From: Oscillospiraceae bacterium | GTDB lineage: Bacteria > Bacillota > Clostridia > UMGS1810 | DNA: 28,828 nucleotides | Reading direction: 5' to 3' | Assembly (NCBI GenBank): GCA_022769845.1 | Contig: JALEIO010000094.1 | Span: 1 to 28,828, forward strand | Program-made: the position numbers and the translations under genes | Shown: positions 6,517 through 14,983 of the stretch, one piece after another | How the letters are laid out: every line of letters begins with the position of its first letter | Position numbering within the stretch: the first letter of the stretch is position 1 | The notes under the pieces: model-generated | Told to the model about the DNA's origin: nothing | What the model saw: the letters and a program-made list of their open reading frames with translations, nothing else | The model's database searches: none

Positions 6517-7854
6517 ATGAGGAGTTATTTAAAAAGCCAGGGTTACAACGTTTTGCCGGAACAGTTTTATGCCAATATTTCTACCTGGGAGGACTGGTAC
6601 AAGGGCAAGGTGAAGTCTTTTCACCGATACAATCAATACAACGGCAAGAAGCTTATTTCACGAGAGAGGGCATCGCTTTCTATGGCGAAACGCGTTTGCG
6701 AGGACTGGGCAAATCTTTTGCTTAACGAAAAGTTTTCTGTAAATGTAAACAGCCCCAAGGCAGACAAGTTTTTGAAAAAGGTTTTTGCAGACAACAATTT
6801 TAATGCATCGGCAAACCGTTTGGCAGAGCTTACTTTTGCGCTCGGTACGGGTGCGTTTGTGGAGTATTTGTCAAACGGAGAGGTGAACATTGATTTTATA
6901 AGGGCTGATATGATTTATCCTTTATCGTGGGACAACGGGAAAATAAAGGAATGTGCTTTTGCAAGCGAAAAGATAATTGACGGCAAACCGTGCGTTTATC
7001 TTAATATGCACGTTATAAAAAACGGCAATTATGTGATTTTGAACAAGCTGTTTTTGCGAAACGGGTCGCGTCTTAAAGAAGTGGATTTGCCCGATGGCGT
7101 GGAGGACGTTGTTTTATGCGGATTTTCAAAACCGTTTTTCCAGATTATTACACCCAATATTGTGAACAATACGGATTTTGACAATCCGATGGGTATTTCG
7201 GTTTTTGCAAATTCGATTGATATTTTAAAGGGTATTGACCTTATTTATGACAGCTATCAGAACGAGTTCAGATTAGGCAAAAAGAGGATTATTGTTCCGC
7301 TCGGAATTGCGCAGATGATGAACACGCAAAGCGGTGTTATGCCTGTTTTTGACGACAACGACACGGAATTTTACGCCATAAAGGAGAGCGACGGAATTAC
7401 CGATATAAGAGAGATTAATATGAACATAAGGGCAACCGAACACGAGGCGGCGCTCAAAAGAAACATTAATCTTCTGACGGCAAACTGCGGACTTGGTGCG
7501 GACAGGTATGAACAGACAAGATACGGTATTAAGACGGCGACCGAGGTTATAAGCGAAAAGAGCGTGCTTTATCAGAATGTGAAAAAGAACCAGCTTGTTA
7601 TTGAAAGGGCAATTACTGACCTTGCGGAGGTTGTTTTATATCTCGGCGGTTTTAAAAACTGCGATATTTCGGTATTTTTCGGCGATGGTATTATTGAGGA
7701 CACGCAATCTGTATTCAACCGCGCCATTGAGGAATACAAAAACGGCATTATTGACAAAACCGAATATTTTATGAAGGTATACAATCTTTCGGAGAGTATG
7801 GCAAGAAAAAAGGCGGAAAGAATTGAAAAAAGGCTTGAATACACTGAAAATTAG
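6517..7854 (+). CDS. Portal protein (SPP1 Gp6/A118-like)
   Basis: A 445-residue portal subunit; twelve copies would form the ring through which DNA enters the head and to which the tail attaches. Length, charge pattern and position right after the large terminase fit the SPP1 Gp6/Listeria A118 portal family, with the central wing/crown region followed by a helical C-terminus (KKAERIEKRLEYTEN). The ATG is supported by AAAGGA 10 bases upstream. In related phages the next gene is a MuF-type minor capsid protein, but here a 111-base gap leads straight to the scaffold gene. Confidence 0.88.
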   Translation: MRSYLKSQGYNVLPEQFYANISTWEDWYKGKVKSFHRYNQYNGKKLISRERASLSMAKRVCEDWANLLLNEKFSVNVNSPKADKFLKKVFADNNFNASANRLAELTFALGTGAFVEYLSNGEVNIDFIRADMIYPLSWDNGKIKECAFASEKIIDGKPCVYLNMHVIKNGNYVILNKLFLRNGSRLKEVDLPDGVEDVVLCGFSKPFFQIITPNIVNNTDFDNPMGISVFANSIDILKGIDLIYDSYQNEFRLGKKRIIVPLGIAQMMNTQSGVMPVFDDNDTEFYAIKESDGITDIREINMNIRATEHEAALKRNINLLTANCGLGADRYEQTRYGIKTATEVISEKSVLYQNVKKNQLVIERAITDLAEVVLYLGGFKNCDISVFFGDGIIEDTQSVFNRAIEEYKNGIIDKTEYFMKVYNLSESMARKKAERIEKRLEYTEN

Positions 7855-7965
7855 TGTGTTTTGCTGCTTACTTATGCGGCTTTACATATACTCCTTTTTA
7901 GAAATTTGCAGGAGTAAAAGAACAAACGAAAAATCAGTCGACGGACGTTAAACGGAGGTAAACAT

Positions 7966-8511
7966 ATGTTTAATGAAAATGAAAAGGGTTTTGATAAGAC
8001 TGTATCAGGCGGCGATAATGCCGACAAAAAGGTTTTGGAAAACCCGGAAAAGAACACTGACGTGCAGGATAACACGGACAAAAAGCTCTTCACACAAGAG
8101 GAGGTTGACGCTCTTATAAAGGTTAGGCTTGCAAGAGCGGCGAAGGCGGCAAAAGAAGCTGACACTTCGGAAATTAAAACCTTAAGAGAGGAGGCAGAAA
8201 AAAACAATTCCATTATATCTGATTTGCGTGCAAAGGCAGACGACGCCGCACAAAGGCTGCTCGCTTACGAGCTTAAAGATAAAATTTTAAAAAGAGGTGT
8301 TGAGCCGAAGTTTGCTGATTTTGCGCTGTTTGAGATTAAAAAGGACATTAGTGCGGGAATTGATTTTGATGACGCCTTTGAGAGGTTTTACAATGAAAAT
8401 GATTTTTCGGTTAAGGAAAAATCGACAACGGGATTAAAGCAGGGAGGTACCATTACTTCTATGAGCGCTGTTGAGGACAGCTTTTACAAGATTAATCCCA
8501 CTTTGAAATAA
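7966..8511 (+). CDS. Capsid scaffolding protein
   Basis: A 181-residue, highly charged and largely helical protein between portal and major capsid, the standard place of a scaffold. An acidic, disordered N-terminus (residues 1-45) leads into FTQEEVDALIKVRLARAAK (about 42-60) and a coiled coil to about residue 105, a pattern typical of Firmicutes phage scaffolds (DUF4355/GP20-like). It would guide head assembly and leave or be degraded before packaging. No protease gene or protease motif is seen, so exit without cleavage is more likely. The start follows CGGAGG at good spacing. The call is based on composition and synteny. Confidence 0.8.
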   Translation: MFNENEKGFDKTVSGGDNADKKVLENPEKNTDVQDNTDKKLFTQEEVDALIKVRLARAAKAAKEADTSEIKTLREEAEKNNSIISDLRAKADDAAQRLLAYELKDKILKRGVEPKFADFALFEIKKDISAGIDFDDAFERFYNENDFSVKEKSTTGLKQGGTITSMSAVEDSFYKINPTLK

Positions 8512-8516
8512 CATAT

Positions 8517-8535
8517 GCGCCGCATTATGCGGCGC
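8517..8535 (+). repeat. GC-rich hairpin between scaffold and capsid genes
   Basis: A perfect 8-bp stem (GCGCCGCA / TGCGGCGC) with a 3-base loop lies between the scaffold stop and the capsid ribosome site. No U-tract follows, so it is not a standard terminator. It may mark an RNA processing or stabilising point that raises capsid mRNA relative to upstream genes (inference). Confidence 0.6.
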
Positions 8536-8567
8536 GAAAATTTAAAATTTGAGGAGGAAAAATTTTT

Positions 8568-9419
8568 ATGGCACACACATTACAGGACAGATATTCTGAT
8601 TTGATTGACAAAAAGCTTCAGGCTACTTTGGTTACAAAGGACAACTACATTTTTAATAATCACTACGAGGGCAACGCGGTGGGCGGAAAGGTTAAAATTC
8701 CCGTTCGTTCAACAGAGGTTGTTGTAGGCGATTATGACAAGACTGCGGGTATGAGCCTTCAGACAGGTACAACAACATACATAGACCTTAACCTTACTTA
8801 TGACAAGGCGGTTAATGAGATTATTGACGGTTACGACGCGGCTGCCGTTCCTGACGACATTGTTGCGGAGAGACTGGACAGTGCGGGTTATGCATTGGGT
8901 GTTGTTGAGGATACGGTTTCGATTTCAGCACTTGAGAGCGACGGCACAATTGACACCGACAAGACTGCCGTTACGGCTTCTAATGTTTACAAAAAGGTTG
9001 TTGACCTTCGCACTAAACTTTCGGAGAAAAATGTTCCTGCGCAGGGACGATGGCTTATTGTTTCTCCCGAGGTTTACGGACTTTTATTGCAGGATACAAC
9101 AAACTTTATAAGACAGGGCGATTTGTCGCAGGCGCTTGTTGAAAGCGGTGCGATAGGTCAGATTGCAGGCTTTACAGTTTATGAAAGCTCGCGTCTTATG
9201 AAAGACAACGAAACTGTTGTTACGGGCAAAAAGACAACTACTGAAATGATTGCAGGTCATCCCAACTGGTGCCACAGGGTTGAGGAATGGAGCGTTCCTG
9301 TTGCGGTCAACTCACTTACAAACACATTTATCGGTGCTTCGGCGGTTCAGGGAAGAAAAATCTTCGGCGTTAAAATTTCTAAATCCGACGCCGTTATTGT
9401 AAAACGCAAGGAAGTTTAA
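8568..9419 (+). CDS. Major capsid protein (HK97 fold, N4/P22-like)
   Basis: A 283-residue coat protein that would form the icosahedral shell. It follows the scaffold, has a strong GGAGG ribosome site, and shows the mixed alpha/beta pattern of coat proteins, with an early strand-rich region (GGKVKIPVRSTEVVVGDYD) resembling an E-loop, a central helical part and a C-terminal beta region (FGVKISKSDAVIVKRKEV). The N-terminus lacks the long delta domain removed by HK97-type proteases, in line with the missing protease gene. No decoration or Ig-like domain is visible. Family placement is from synteny and pattern. Confidence 0.85.
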   Translation: MAHTLQDRYSDLIDKKLQATLVTKDNYIFNNHYEGNAVGGKVKIPVRSTEVVVGDYDKTAGMSLQTGTTTYIDLNLTYDKAVNEIIDGYDAAAVPDDIVAERLDSAGYALGVVEDTVSISALESDGTIDTDKTAVTASNVYKKVVDLRTKLSEKNVPAQGRWLIVSPEVYGLLLQDTTNFIRQGDLSQALVESGAIGQIAGFTVYESSRLMKDNETVVTGKKTTTEMIAGHPNWCHRVEEWSVPVAVNSLTNTFIGASAVQGRKIFGVKISKSDAVIVKRKEV

Positions 9420-9420
9420 T

Positions 9421-9738
9421 ATGGTTGATTTTGCTTACTACACCGACACTTTTTCAGGCACTCTTTTAACGCAGGACGAATTTGAAAATTTGGAACCGAG
9501 GGCGTCAGATTATGTAAAATTTTATATCGGACATAATTTTAAGGAATGTGACGAGGTTAAAAAAGCCGTTTGCGCCGTTTGCGAGATTTACTCAAAATTC
9601 GGCGACCGCGACGGAATAAAATCGGAGACAAACGACGGTATTTCGCGCACCTTTGAATCGGGAGATATTTCAAGGTGCGCCGACCGAGCGATTGCTATGT
9701 ATCTTGCCGAGACGGGGCTTTTATACAGGGGGATTTAA
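9421..9738 (+). CDS. Head-tail connector (gp6-like adaptor)
   Basis: A 105-residue protein starting one base after the capsid stop, so it is tightly coupled. It is mostly helical, with the pattern of small DNA-packaging/connector proteins that form a ring under the portal: an N-terminal YYTDTFSGTLLTQDEFE, then helices around EVKKAVCAVCEIYSKFG and RCADRAIAMYLAETGLL. Its position between capsid and the minor capsid genes fits the adaptor slot of A118-like phages. The assignment is by position and fold pattern, not by a strong motif. Confidence 0.7.
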   Translation: MVDFAYYTDTFSGTLLTQDEFENLEPRASDYVKFYIGHNFKECDEVKKAVCAVCEIYSKFGDRDGIKSETNDGISRTFESGDISRCADRAIAMYLAETGLLYRGI

Positions 9739-9739
9739 A

Positions 9740-10030
9740 ATGTATATTACAGTCTTTCACAAGGTTTCAAGCGGATATTTGGCAAAGTGCTACGACGCTG
9801 CGGTGCGAAAAAAGGACGGCATAAGCTTTGAAAACGGCGGATATGAGAGCGACAGGGAGGCAACGGTTAGAATTTACACCAAAAAGGCGCTTGATATTTC
9901 GCCGTATGACAAGGTGATTTTTGAAAAAAGCACACTTTCCTCGCCGCCCGACACTGCATTCATTATAAAACGCGTTTGCGACAACCGCGGCGGTATTCTT
10001 TCGCATATAAGGCTGGAGTGCGTATGCTGA
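9740..10030 (+). CDS. Minor capsid/stopper protein (Minor_capsid_1-like)
   Basis: A 96-residue, beta-rich small protein in the slot normally filled by the first of the three minor capsid proteins of A118-like phages, which close the head after packaging. I chose the ATG at 9740, preceded by CAGGGGGA, because the longer open frame overlaps the previous gene. Visible features are a strand-rich core and a cysteine-containing end (RLECVC). Its stop overlaps the next start by seven bases. Confidence 0.65.
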   Translation: MYITVFHKVSSGYLAKCYDAAVRKKDGISFENGGYESDREATVRIYTKKALDISPYDKVIFEKSTLSSPPDTAFIIKRVCDNRGGILSHIRLECVC

Positions 10031-10437
10031 CGGTTAATGTCAGTTTTGATTTGACCGACGCTATTATTAAAAGAAAGGGAATTGAAAATTTCGGGCCTGT
10101 ACATCAAAGGCTTAACACCCTTCTTTTAAATTACTGCGAGCCGTATATTCCAAAAAAGAGCGGCGCTCTTATTGCAAGCGGAGGGAGCAATTTGGGATAC
10201 CTTTCCTGGAGTGCTCCTTACGCTAAAAAGCAGTATTATGAAAACAAGGGAAACGGTCTGCGCGGAAGGCTTTGGTTTGATAGAATGTGGTCTTCACGCA
10301 AGGGCGAAATTATGTCGCAGATAAACGCTTTTGCAAAAGGCGGCAAAGCGCAGAAAACGGTAATTGCGGCAAGCATACTTAATATGAAAGAAGGTCCGCG
10401 TAGAATTGACAGAGTTGGAGGTAGACGATGGTTATAG
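10024..10437 (+). CDS. Minor capsid protein 2-like head-tail joining protein
   Basis: A 137-residue protein with features typical of the Minor_capsid_2/HK97 gp10-like group: an early helix, the segment YIPKKSGALIASG (about 39-51), then WSAPYAKKQYYENKG and GRLWFDRMW. Members join the tail to the filled head. The ATG at 10024 lies inside the end of the previous gene, and its own stop overlaps the next start, so translation appears coupled on both sides. The match in motif order makes the family call fairly good. Confidence 0.78.
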   Translation: MLTVNVSFDLTDAIIKRKGIENFGPVHQRLNTLLLNYCEPYIPKKSGALIASGGSNLGYLSWSAPYAKKQYYENKGNGLRGRLWFDRMWSSRKGEIMSQINAFAKGGKAQKTVIAASILNMKEGPRRIDRVGGRRWL

Positions 10438-10838
10438 ACGGTATAAAAAATTTTTTGGAATCTTGCCCTCTTTTAAAGGGCGCAAGCGTTGGAGTTGATT
10501 TTCTTGGCTCGGACGCTTACGAATATACTGTTGAGATTATGCCCGAGGGCGGCACGATACGAAAATACACTGACGGAGAGTGCATTAAGCAGGTCGGTTT
10601 TGTATTTGCATCGAGAAATTTTTACGGTGCGGATAACGGCAAAAACATTGAGTTTTACGAAAAGTTTTCTTTATGGCTTGACGAATGTACCGAAAACGGC
10701 ACCCTGCCCGAGCTTGGGGACAAGCTTGAGGCTTTAAGCATTGAAGCGGAAGGCTCGGGGTATATGTATGACAGTGCAAAAAATACTGCGAGATATCAAA
10801 TTCAATGCAGGTTGATTTATCACAAAACAGCAGATTAA
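10428..10838 (+). CDS. Minor capsid protein 3-like tail terminator
   Basis: A 136-residue protein matching the Minor_capsid_3 pattern: a start like IKNFLESCPLL, a beta-rich middle including the positively charged IRKYTDGECIKQVGF, then LWLDECTENGTLPELGD and a C-terminal ARYQIQCRLIYHK. In A118-like phages this slot is thought to hold the tail-completion protein that caps the tail tube. GGAGGT precedes the ATG. It overlaps the previous gene by 10 bases. Confidence 0.78.
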   Translation: MVIDGIKNFLESCPLLKGASVGVDFLGSDAYEYTVEIMPEGGTIRKYTDGECIKQVGFVFASRNFYGADNGKNIEFYEKFSLWLDECTENGTLPELGDKLEALSIEAEGSGYMYDSAKNTARYQIQCRLIYHKTAD

Positions 10839-10862
10839 TTTTTATGAAAAGGAGAAAATTCT

Positions 10863-11396
10863 ATGGGTAAAAAAATACTTAAAAGATGCGATAAGGTTGC
10901 GTTTTACGGCATTACCGCCAATGACACGACAACCTACTATCGTATGAAGGGATTTACTGATTTTACAGTAAGCAAAAACCCTTCGGAATATTCAAGAAAA
11001 TATGTTGACGAAAACTTTGAACAGTCGGATGTTGTGGGTTACAGCCCTTCAATTTCGTTTGCGCTTGACGTTATAAACGAAAATGCGGTTCATGCTGACA
11101 TTGAAGGCATTTCAAAAAATGAAAGCGTAGGCGCGGACGTTGTAAGAAGTATTGTTATTGTTGATACTTCAAAAGCTACTGACGGCAAATACGAGGCGGT
11201 TAAAAGAGATTTTGCGGTTATTATTGACACCGAGGGCGGCGGCACAGACGCTTATCAGATAAGCGGAACTTTAAAGTCAAAAAGCTCATCGGTTTTGGGA
11301 ACTGCAACAACCAATGACAATTTTGCAACCATTTCCTTCACAAGCAGCGCTTCTTCGTTGGATCATGCGGCTGTATTACCGGAGACTGACCTTTAA
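10863..11396 (+). CDS. Major tail tube protein
   Basis: A 177-residue, beta-rich protein in the tail-tube slot, directly before the Gp15 chaperone. Stacked hexamers would form the hollow tail. The sequence begins GKKILKRCDKVAFYGI and contains the SKNPSEYSRKYVDE segment that resembles tube proteins of Firmicutes siphoviruses, in which epitope-like loops and a long central hairpin are typical. The start has AAAGGAGA at good spacing. Its stop shares one base with the next start (TAATG). There is no sheath gene, so the tail would be non-contractile. Confidence 0.8.
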   Translation: MGKKILKRCDKVAFYGITANDTTTYYRMKGFTDFTVSKNPSEYSRKYVDENFEQSDVVGYSPSISFALDVINENAVHADIEGISKNESVGADVVRSIVIVDTSKATDGKYEAVKRDFAVIIDTEGGGTDAYQISGTLKSKSSSVLGTATTNDNFATISFTSSASSLDHAAVLPETDL

Positions 11397-11962
11397 TGAG
11401 CATACTTACTTCGGCGCCTCCGTCATCGGTTTTTATAAATGGTGAGGAATACGAGATTAACACGGATTTTCGAGTTTATCTTTCGCTGGAAAATGTGATT
11501 TTTGACGATTCAATGCCTATTCAAAAACGCATTGCGAAAATTCTTTCGCTTTGCTACAAGCGTCTTCCGTCCACTCTGGACGGGGCGCTGGAGGCGCTTA
11601 TGGTTTTTTATGCGGGCGGTGCTGACGAAGGCGGCAAGAGCGCCGGCAAAGATGACGGCAAGCGTGTTTTAAGCTTTGAGGAGGACGCAGGTTTTATTTT
11701 AAGCTCGTTTCTTACCGAATACGGTATAAATCTTATGAAGGAAAATTTGCATTGGTGGGAATTTTTGGCGCTTCTTAAGGGACTTGGTCAATCGTGCAGA
11801 CTATGCGAGGTTATAAAGTACAGAACGGCTGATTTATCAAAAATTAAGAGTAAGGAGCAGCGAAATTTTTATATGCGGCAAAAAAGACTTTATGCGCTTA
11901 AAAGCACGCTTTCGGAGGATGACGATAGCGAAATTGCAGAAAATCTTTTGAAGGTATTTTGA
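11396..11962 (+). CDS. Tail assembly chaperone (phage Gp15 family)
   Basis: A 188-residue Gp15-type protein that would hold the tape measure soluble and load tube subunits. It shows the Gp15 hallmarks: an N-terminal VFINGEEYEINTDFRVYLSL, a helical middle (RIAKILSLCYKRLP) and the C-terminal part with LHWWEFLALLKGL followed by basic helices. It stands in the normal place between tail tube and tape measure. In many phages a slippage product extends the chaperone, but no clear slippery site was seen here. The family call is good. Confidence 0.85.
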   Translation: MSILTSAPPSSVFINGEEYEINTDFRVYLSLENVIFDDSMPIQKRIAKILSLCYKRLPSTLDGALEALMVFYAGGADEGGKSAGKDDGKRVLSFEEDAGFILSSFLTEYGINLMKENLHWWEFLALLKGLGQSCRLCEVIKYRTADLSKIKSKEQRNFYMRQKRLYALKSTLSEDDDSEIAENLLKVF

Positions 11963-11984
11963 TGTTTGGAAGGAAGTGAAAATT

Positions 11985-13184
11985 TTGAATTACGACGGTG
12001 AAGTTATTATTGGCACCAAGCTTGATACGGACGGCATTAAAGACGGATTGGACAATCTAAAAAAGGACCTTTCGAACGGTGGGGTGTCAAAAAGAATAGG
12101 CGAAAATGACATTGGCGAAAAGCTTGTTGAGGGCATTAAATTCGGCATTAAGAAAAACGCTTATCAGGCAACCGAGGCTATGAACGAGGCGTTAAAGGAG
12201 CTTAAGCTGCAAAAAAGCGTGGGGATTATTGACGAAGAAGAATACTACAACAGCCTGGAAAAGCTGCGTGACAGATATTTTGAAAAAGGCTCGCTCGGCT
12301 GGTGGAATTACACCGCGGAGATTATAGGCTATGAAACCAAGCTTTATGATGAGCAGCAGCGGCATTTTGAAAAGACGGTAAATGAAATTGAAAAGCGCGT
12401 TGAGGAGTTTGACAGGACGGTTGAAAAAAGCTTTTCCAATTATGAACGTAAGATGGAAAACCTTGAAAACAAGGAGGAAAAATTCACCCAAAAGCTTACG
12501 GGAAATTCTTTTTTACAAAAGATGTCATTTAAAACAGGCGGTGATGACAGGGCGGTTTTTTCTGACGGCGTTTGGAAAAGGGAAAGCGCGGATTTCGTTT
12601 CGTATAAGCTTACCGACCTTAAGGGTGATATTTCAACGCTTACAAAATACAACGCCTTGCTGGGAGATCTTCTTAAAAAGGAAAATTTGCCCGACGATAT
12701 TTTAAATTCGCTTAAATCGACCGATGCTGAAAGCGGGATAAATTTTATGTCGGCTCTCCTCAACTTAAGCGATGAGGATTATGAAAAATATATTTCGGAT
12801 TACGGCAGAAAAAGCGAAATTTCAGACAAAATTGCCAAGACGCTTTACAACAAGGAGGCACAGGAGATTAAAGAGGAATTTTTGGGCGAGCTTAACGAGG
12901 CATTCGGAAATGTCAATGAGAATTTCTTAAAGTGCGGTCAGGACGCGGCTTCCTCCTTCGGCAAAAGCTTCGGTGATAAAATAAAAGAAATTTTAAACAG
13001 TGTTAAAGCTACTATTGAAAGTGAGCTTGAGAGCATTGAATGTTCGTTTTCGGTTGATGTATCAAACTCGAACAAGGGAAACACAAGAATTTACAATCTT
13101 TACGGCAGCGGCGAAACAACGGCTCAAAAACTGCAGGCGGCGCGGGCAGACGCCGAGCTTGAAAAAATGAGAGGAGGATACTAA
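11985..13184 (+). CDS. Very short tail tape measure protein
   Basis: About 399 residues. The N-terminus (GEVIIGTKLDTDGIKDGL) is the classic opening of Firmicutes tape measures. The C-terminal part (LSDEDYEKYISDYGRKSEIS, then alternating charged helices) matches the normal tape-measure end. Between them only short coiled coils remain (about 100-170); the usual long central part with membrane-like helices and lytic domains is absent. The frame is unbroken, so this is a compact form rather than a fragment. I chose the TTG at 11985, 8 bases after GGAAGGAAG; a GTG at 11976 lies against that site. At about 0.15 nm per residue the tail would be near 60 nm. No hydrophobic segment for genome delivery is seen. 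Confidence 0.82.
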   Translation: MNYDGEVIIGTKLDTDGIKDGLDNLKKDLSNGGVSKRIGENDIGEKLVEGIKFGIKKNAYQATEAMNEALKELKLQKSVGIIDEEEYYNSLEKLRDRYFEKGSLGWWNYTAEIIGYETKLYDEQQRHFEKTVNEIEKRVEEFDRTVEKSFSNYERKMENLENKEEKFTQKLTGNSFLQKMSFKTGGDDRAVFSDGVWKRESADFVSYKLTDLKGDISTLTKYNALLGDLLKKENLPDDILNSLKSTDAESGINFMSALLNLSDEDYEKYISDYGRKSEISDKIAKTLYNKEAQEIKEEFLGELNEAFGNVNENFLKCGQDAASSFGKSFGDKIKEILNSVKATIESELESIECSFSVDVSNSNKGNTRIYNLYGSGETTAQKLQAARADAELEKMRGGY

Positions 13185-14030
13185 ATGAAGCTTACATTTG
13201 AAAACGAAATCGGAAGCATTTTTTTTGGCGAAAACGAAATTTTTAAAATTACGGCGCTTTCGGGAATATACCTTCCGTCCAAGACTTACGGCACTATAAA
13301 TTTTGCGGGCTATGACGGACAGCTTACATATCAGAGCAATTCCAATGCAAGAATTATTACGCTCGGAGTTGATATTTTGTCCAAAAACATCCGCACACAT
13401 CTTGAAAAGGCAATGCGGGTGCTTAATAAACCGGGCACGCTTATTCTCGACTACGGCTACAAGGTGAGAAAGATAATTTGCAATCAGGTTACTTTTTCGC
13501 TGTCAGAAAGAAGCGCAACCCACGCAGTTTTTGCGGTTCAGTTTGTTTGCGACAATCCGTATTTTACTGATTTAAGTCCTGTAAAGTATGGTATTCACGG
13601 CTCGGTTGGACTTATTACAAATCCGATTACTTTGCCGTGCGTTTTATCGACAAGTGATACAAAGCGGAAAATTATAAATTCCGGAGACGAGCCTGTATAT
13701 CCTGTTATTACAATTTCGGTTAAGCAAAAGGGGATAGCGGCAGAAATTTTCAACAGCGGCTATAAATTCAAAAACAACACTACGGGCAAGGAGCTTTATT
13801 TGCAGTATATTTCGCAGGCGGGCGAAAAAATTGTTATAGATATTAAAAGGCGCACTACATTAAGCGATATAAACGGAAATCTTCTTTCTTACATACATGC
13901 TGATACGGTGCTTGAAGATTTTTATTTGGCTCCGGGCGAAAACGATATTGAGGCCATTGACCTTGGCAACGGCGATGTTTCGAGAATGTCGATGGAATTT
14001 GAAAATTACTATATTGAGGCGGTGTATTAA
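13185..14030 (+). CDS. Distal tail protein (Dit, siphovirus tail family)
   Basis: A 281-residue Dit protein, the hexameric hub that links tail tube to baseplate. It opens with a beta-sandwich region (KLTFENEIGSIFF, then ITALSGIYLPSKTYG) and continues through a split barrel (RTHLEKAMRVLNKPGTLIL, then AVQFVCDNPYFTD), the standard layout of the Sipho_tail family. The ATG directly follows the tape-measure stop and is served by GAGGAGG at its end. The C-terminal galectin-like part is short, as in evolved-minimal Dit proteins. Confidence 0.85.
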   Translation: MKLTFENEIGSIFFGENEIFKITALSGIYLPSKTYGTINFAGYDGQLTYQSNSNARIITLGVDILSKNIRTHLEKAMRVLNKPGTLILDYGYKVRKIICNQVTFSLSERSATHAVFAVQFVCDNPYFTDLSPVKYGIHGSVGLITNPITLPCVLSTSDTKRKIINSGDEPVYPVITISVKQKGIAAEIFNSGYKFKNNTTGKELYLQYISQAGEKIVIDIKRRTTLSDINGNLLSYIHADTVLEDFYLAPGENDIEAIDLGNGDVSRMSMEFENYYIEAVY

Positions 14031-14972
14031 GTGAATGACATTACATTTTATGATTTTGATTTTAATCCTTTGTGTATTGAAAACGCTTATTCGTCCGTCG
14101 ACTGGGTGATTAAGCTTAACGACATAGGAACGTTTGAAGCCCACTTTCCGATAAATTCGACAGTTGCAAAGGTTTGCCTTGAAAACGACTATGTTGTTGT
14201 GACGCAGGGAGATTTGCATGCTGTTATAACCGGCAAGCGTGCGGCAAATGATTTTACCGTTTACGGCAGAACGCCAAACTGGATTTTAACAAAGTTTATT
14301 ACGCCTAATTTTACGGGGAGAAACGGCACGATTGAAGCGCTTTCATACGAGATTGTAAGAGAAGCTGTTCATAGTACCGGAAGGTTTTTGTATTACAGGG
14401 TCGGCGGATTTAAGAACAAAATTGATTTTTGGAGAAATGTTTATAATCCTACTTTTAAGGTAATAAGCGAGTGTTTGGCGCGTGAAAATGCAGGGCATAA
14501 GGTTTGGTTTGAACCATCGTCAAGAAAATGGTGCTACAAGGCAATAAAACCGAGAGACAGAGGTCTTGTGATATCAAAAAATAATCTTAACGCGTACAAC
14601 ATAACTTACAGTGAGGATTTTCAAAATCACGTCAACGGTGGATTTTACGAGGTTGTGGATGAAGAAACGGGCGAGAGCAGCTGGCAGGAAATTGCATCGG
14701 ACAAAACAGGAATTTATAAATGGATGGGTATTCTCGGCGGTGACTGTCTTGCCGACGCGACGGAGAGCCTGAAAACAAGAAAATGGGAGAAAGACACTAA
14801 AGTTGATGTAAAAGACCTTAAATACGGTGTGAATTATAATATTGGAGATATAGTGACAATATGCACTGAAATAGGCGATTTTAGAAAAACGGAGAAAAAG
14901 ATTGTTAAAGAGGTTAATATTTGGTATGAAAACGGAAATTCGGGCGAACGGCCTGTTTTCGGCGATGTATAA
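14031..14972 (+). CDS. Tail hub protein (ReqiPepy6 Gp37-like / Tal)
   Basis: A 313-residue baseplate hub. The N-terminal part (ITFYDFDFNPLCIENAYSS, WVIKLNDIGTFEAHFPINS) is characteristic of the Gp37-like hub group that caps the tail as a trimer, equivalent to the first 350 residues of Tal proteins. There is no C-terminal extension or peptidoglycan hydrolase domain, so cell-wall digestion would need another factor. A GTG start directly follows the Dit stop, preceded by GAGGCGG in the end of that gene. Confidence 0.83.
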   Translation: MNDITFYDFDFNPLCIENAYSSVDWVIKLNDIGTFEAHFPINSTVAKVCLENDYVVVTQGDLHAVITGKRAANDFTVYGRTPNWILTKFITPNFTGRNGTIEALSYEIVREAVHSTGRFLYYRVGGFKNKIDFWRNVYNPTFKVISECLARENAGHKVWFEPSSRKWCYKAIKPRDRGLVISKNNLNAYNITYSEDFQNHVNGGFYEVVDEETGESSWQEIASDKTGIYKWMGILGGDCLADATESLKTRKWEKDTKVDVKDLKYGVNYNIGDIVTICTEIGDFRKTEKKIVKEVNIWYENGNSGERPVFGDV

Positions 14973-14983
14973 AAGGAGGATTT

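Noticed and set aside
7872..8213. Serine/leucine-rich minus-strand frame over the scaffold gene
   Set aside because: Its Ser/Phe/Leu-rich composition is typical of an antisense reading of a charged helical protein, and it lacks a start context.
11396..11985. Programmed frameshift extending the Gp15 chaperone into the tape-measure region
   Set aside because: No clear slippery heptamer near the end of the gene was found, and the tape measure has its own ribosome site.
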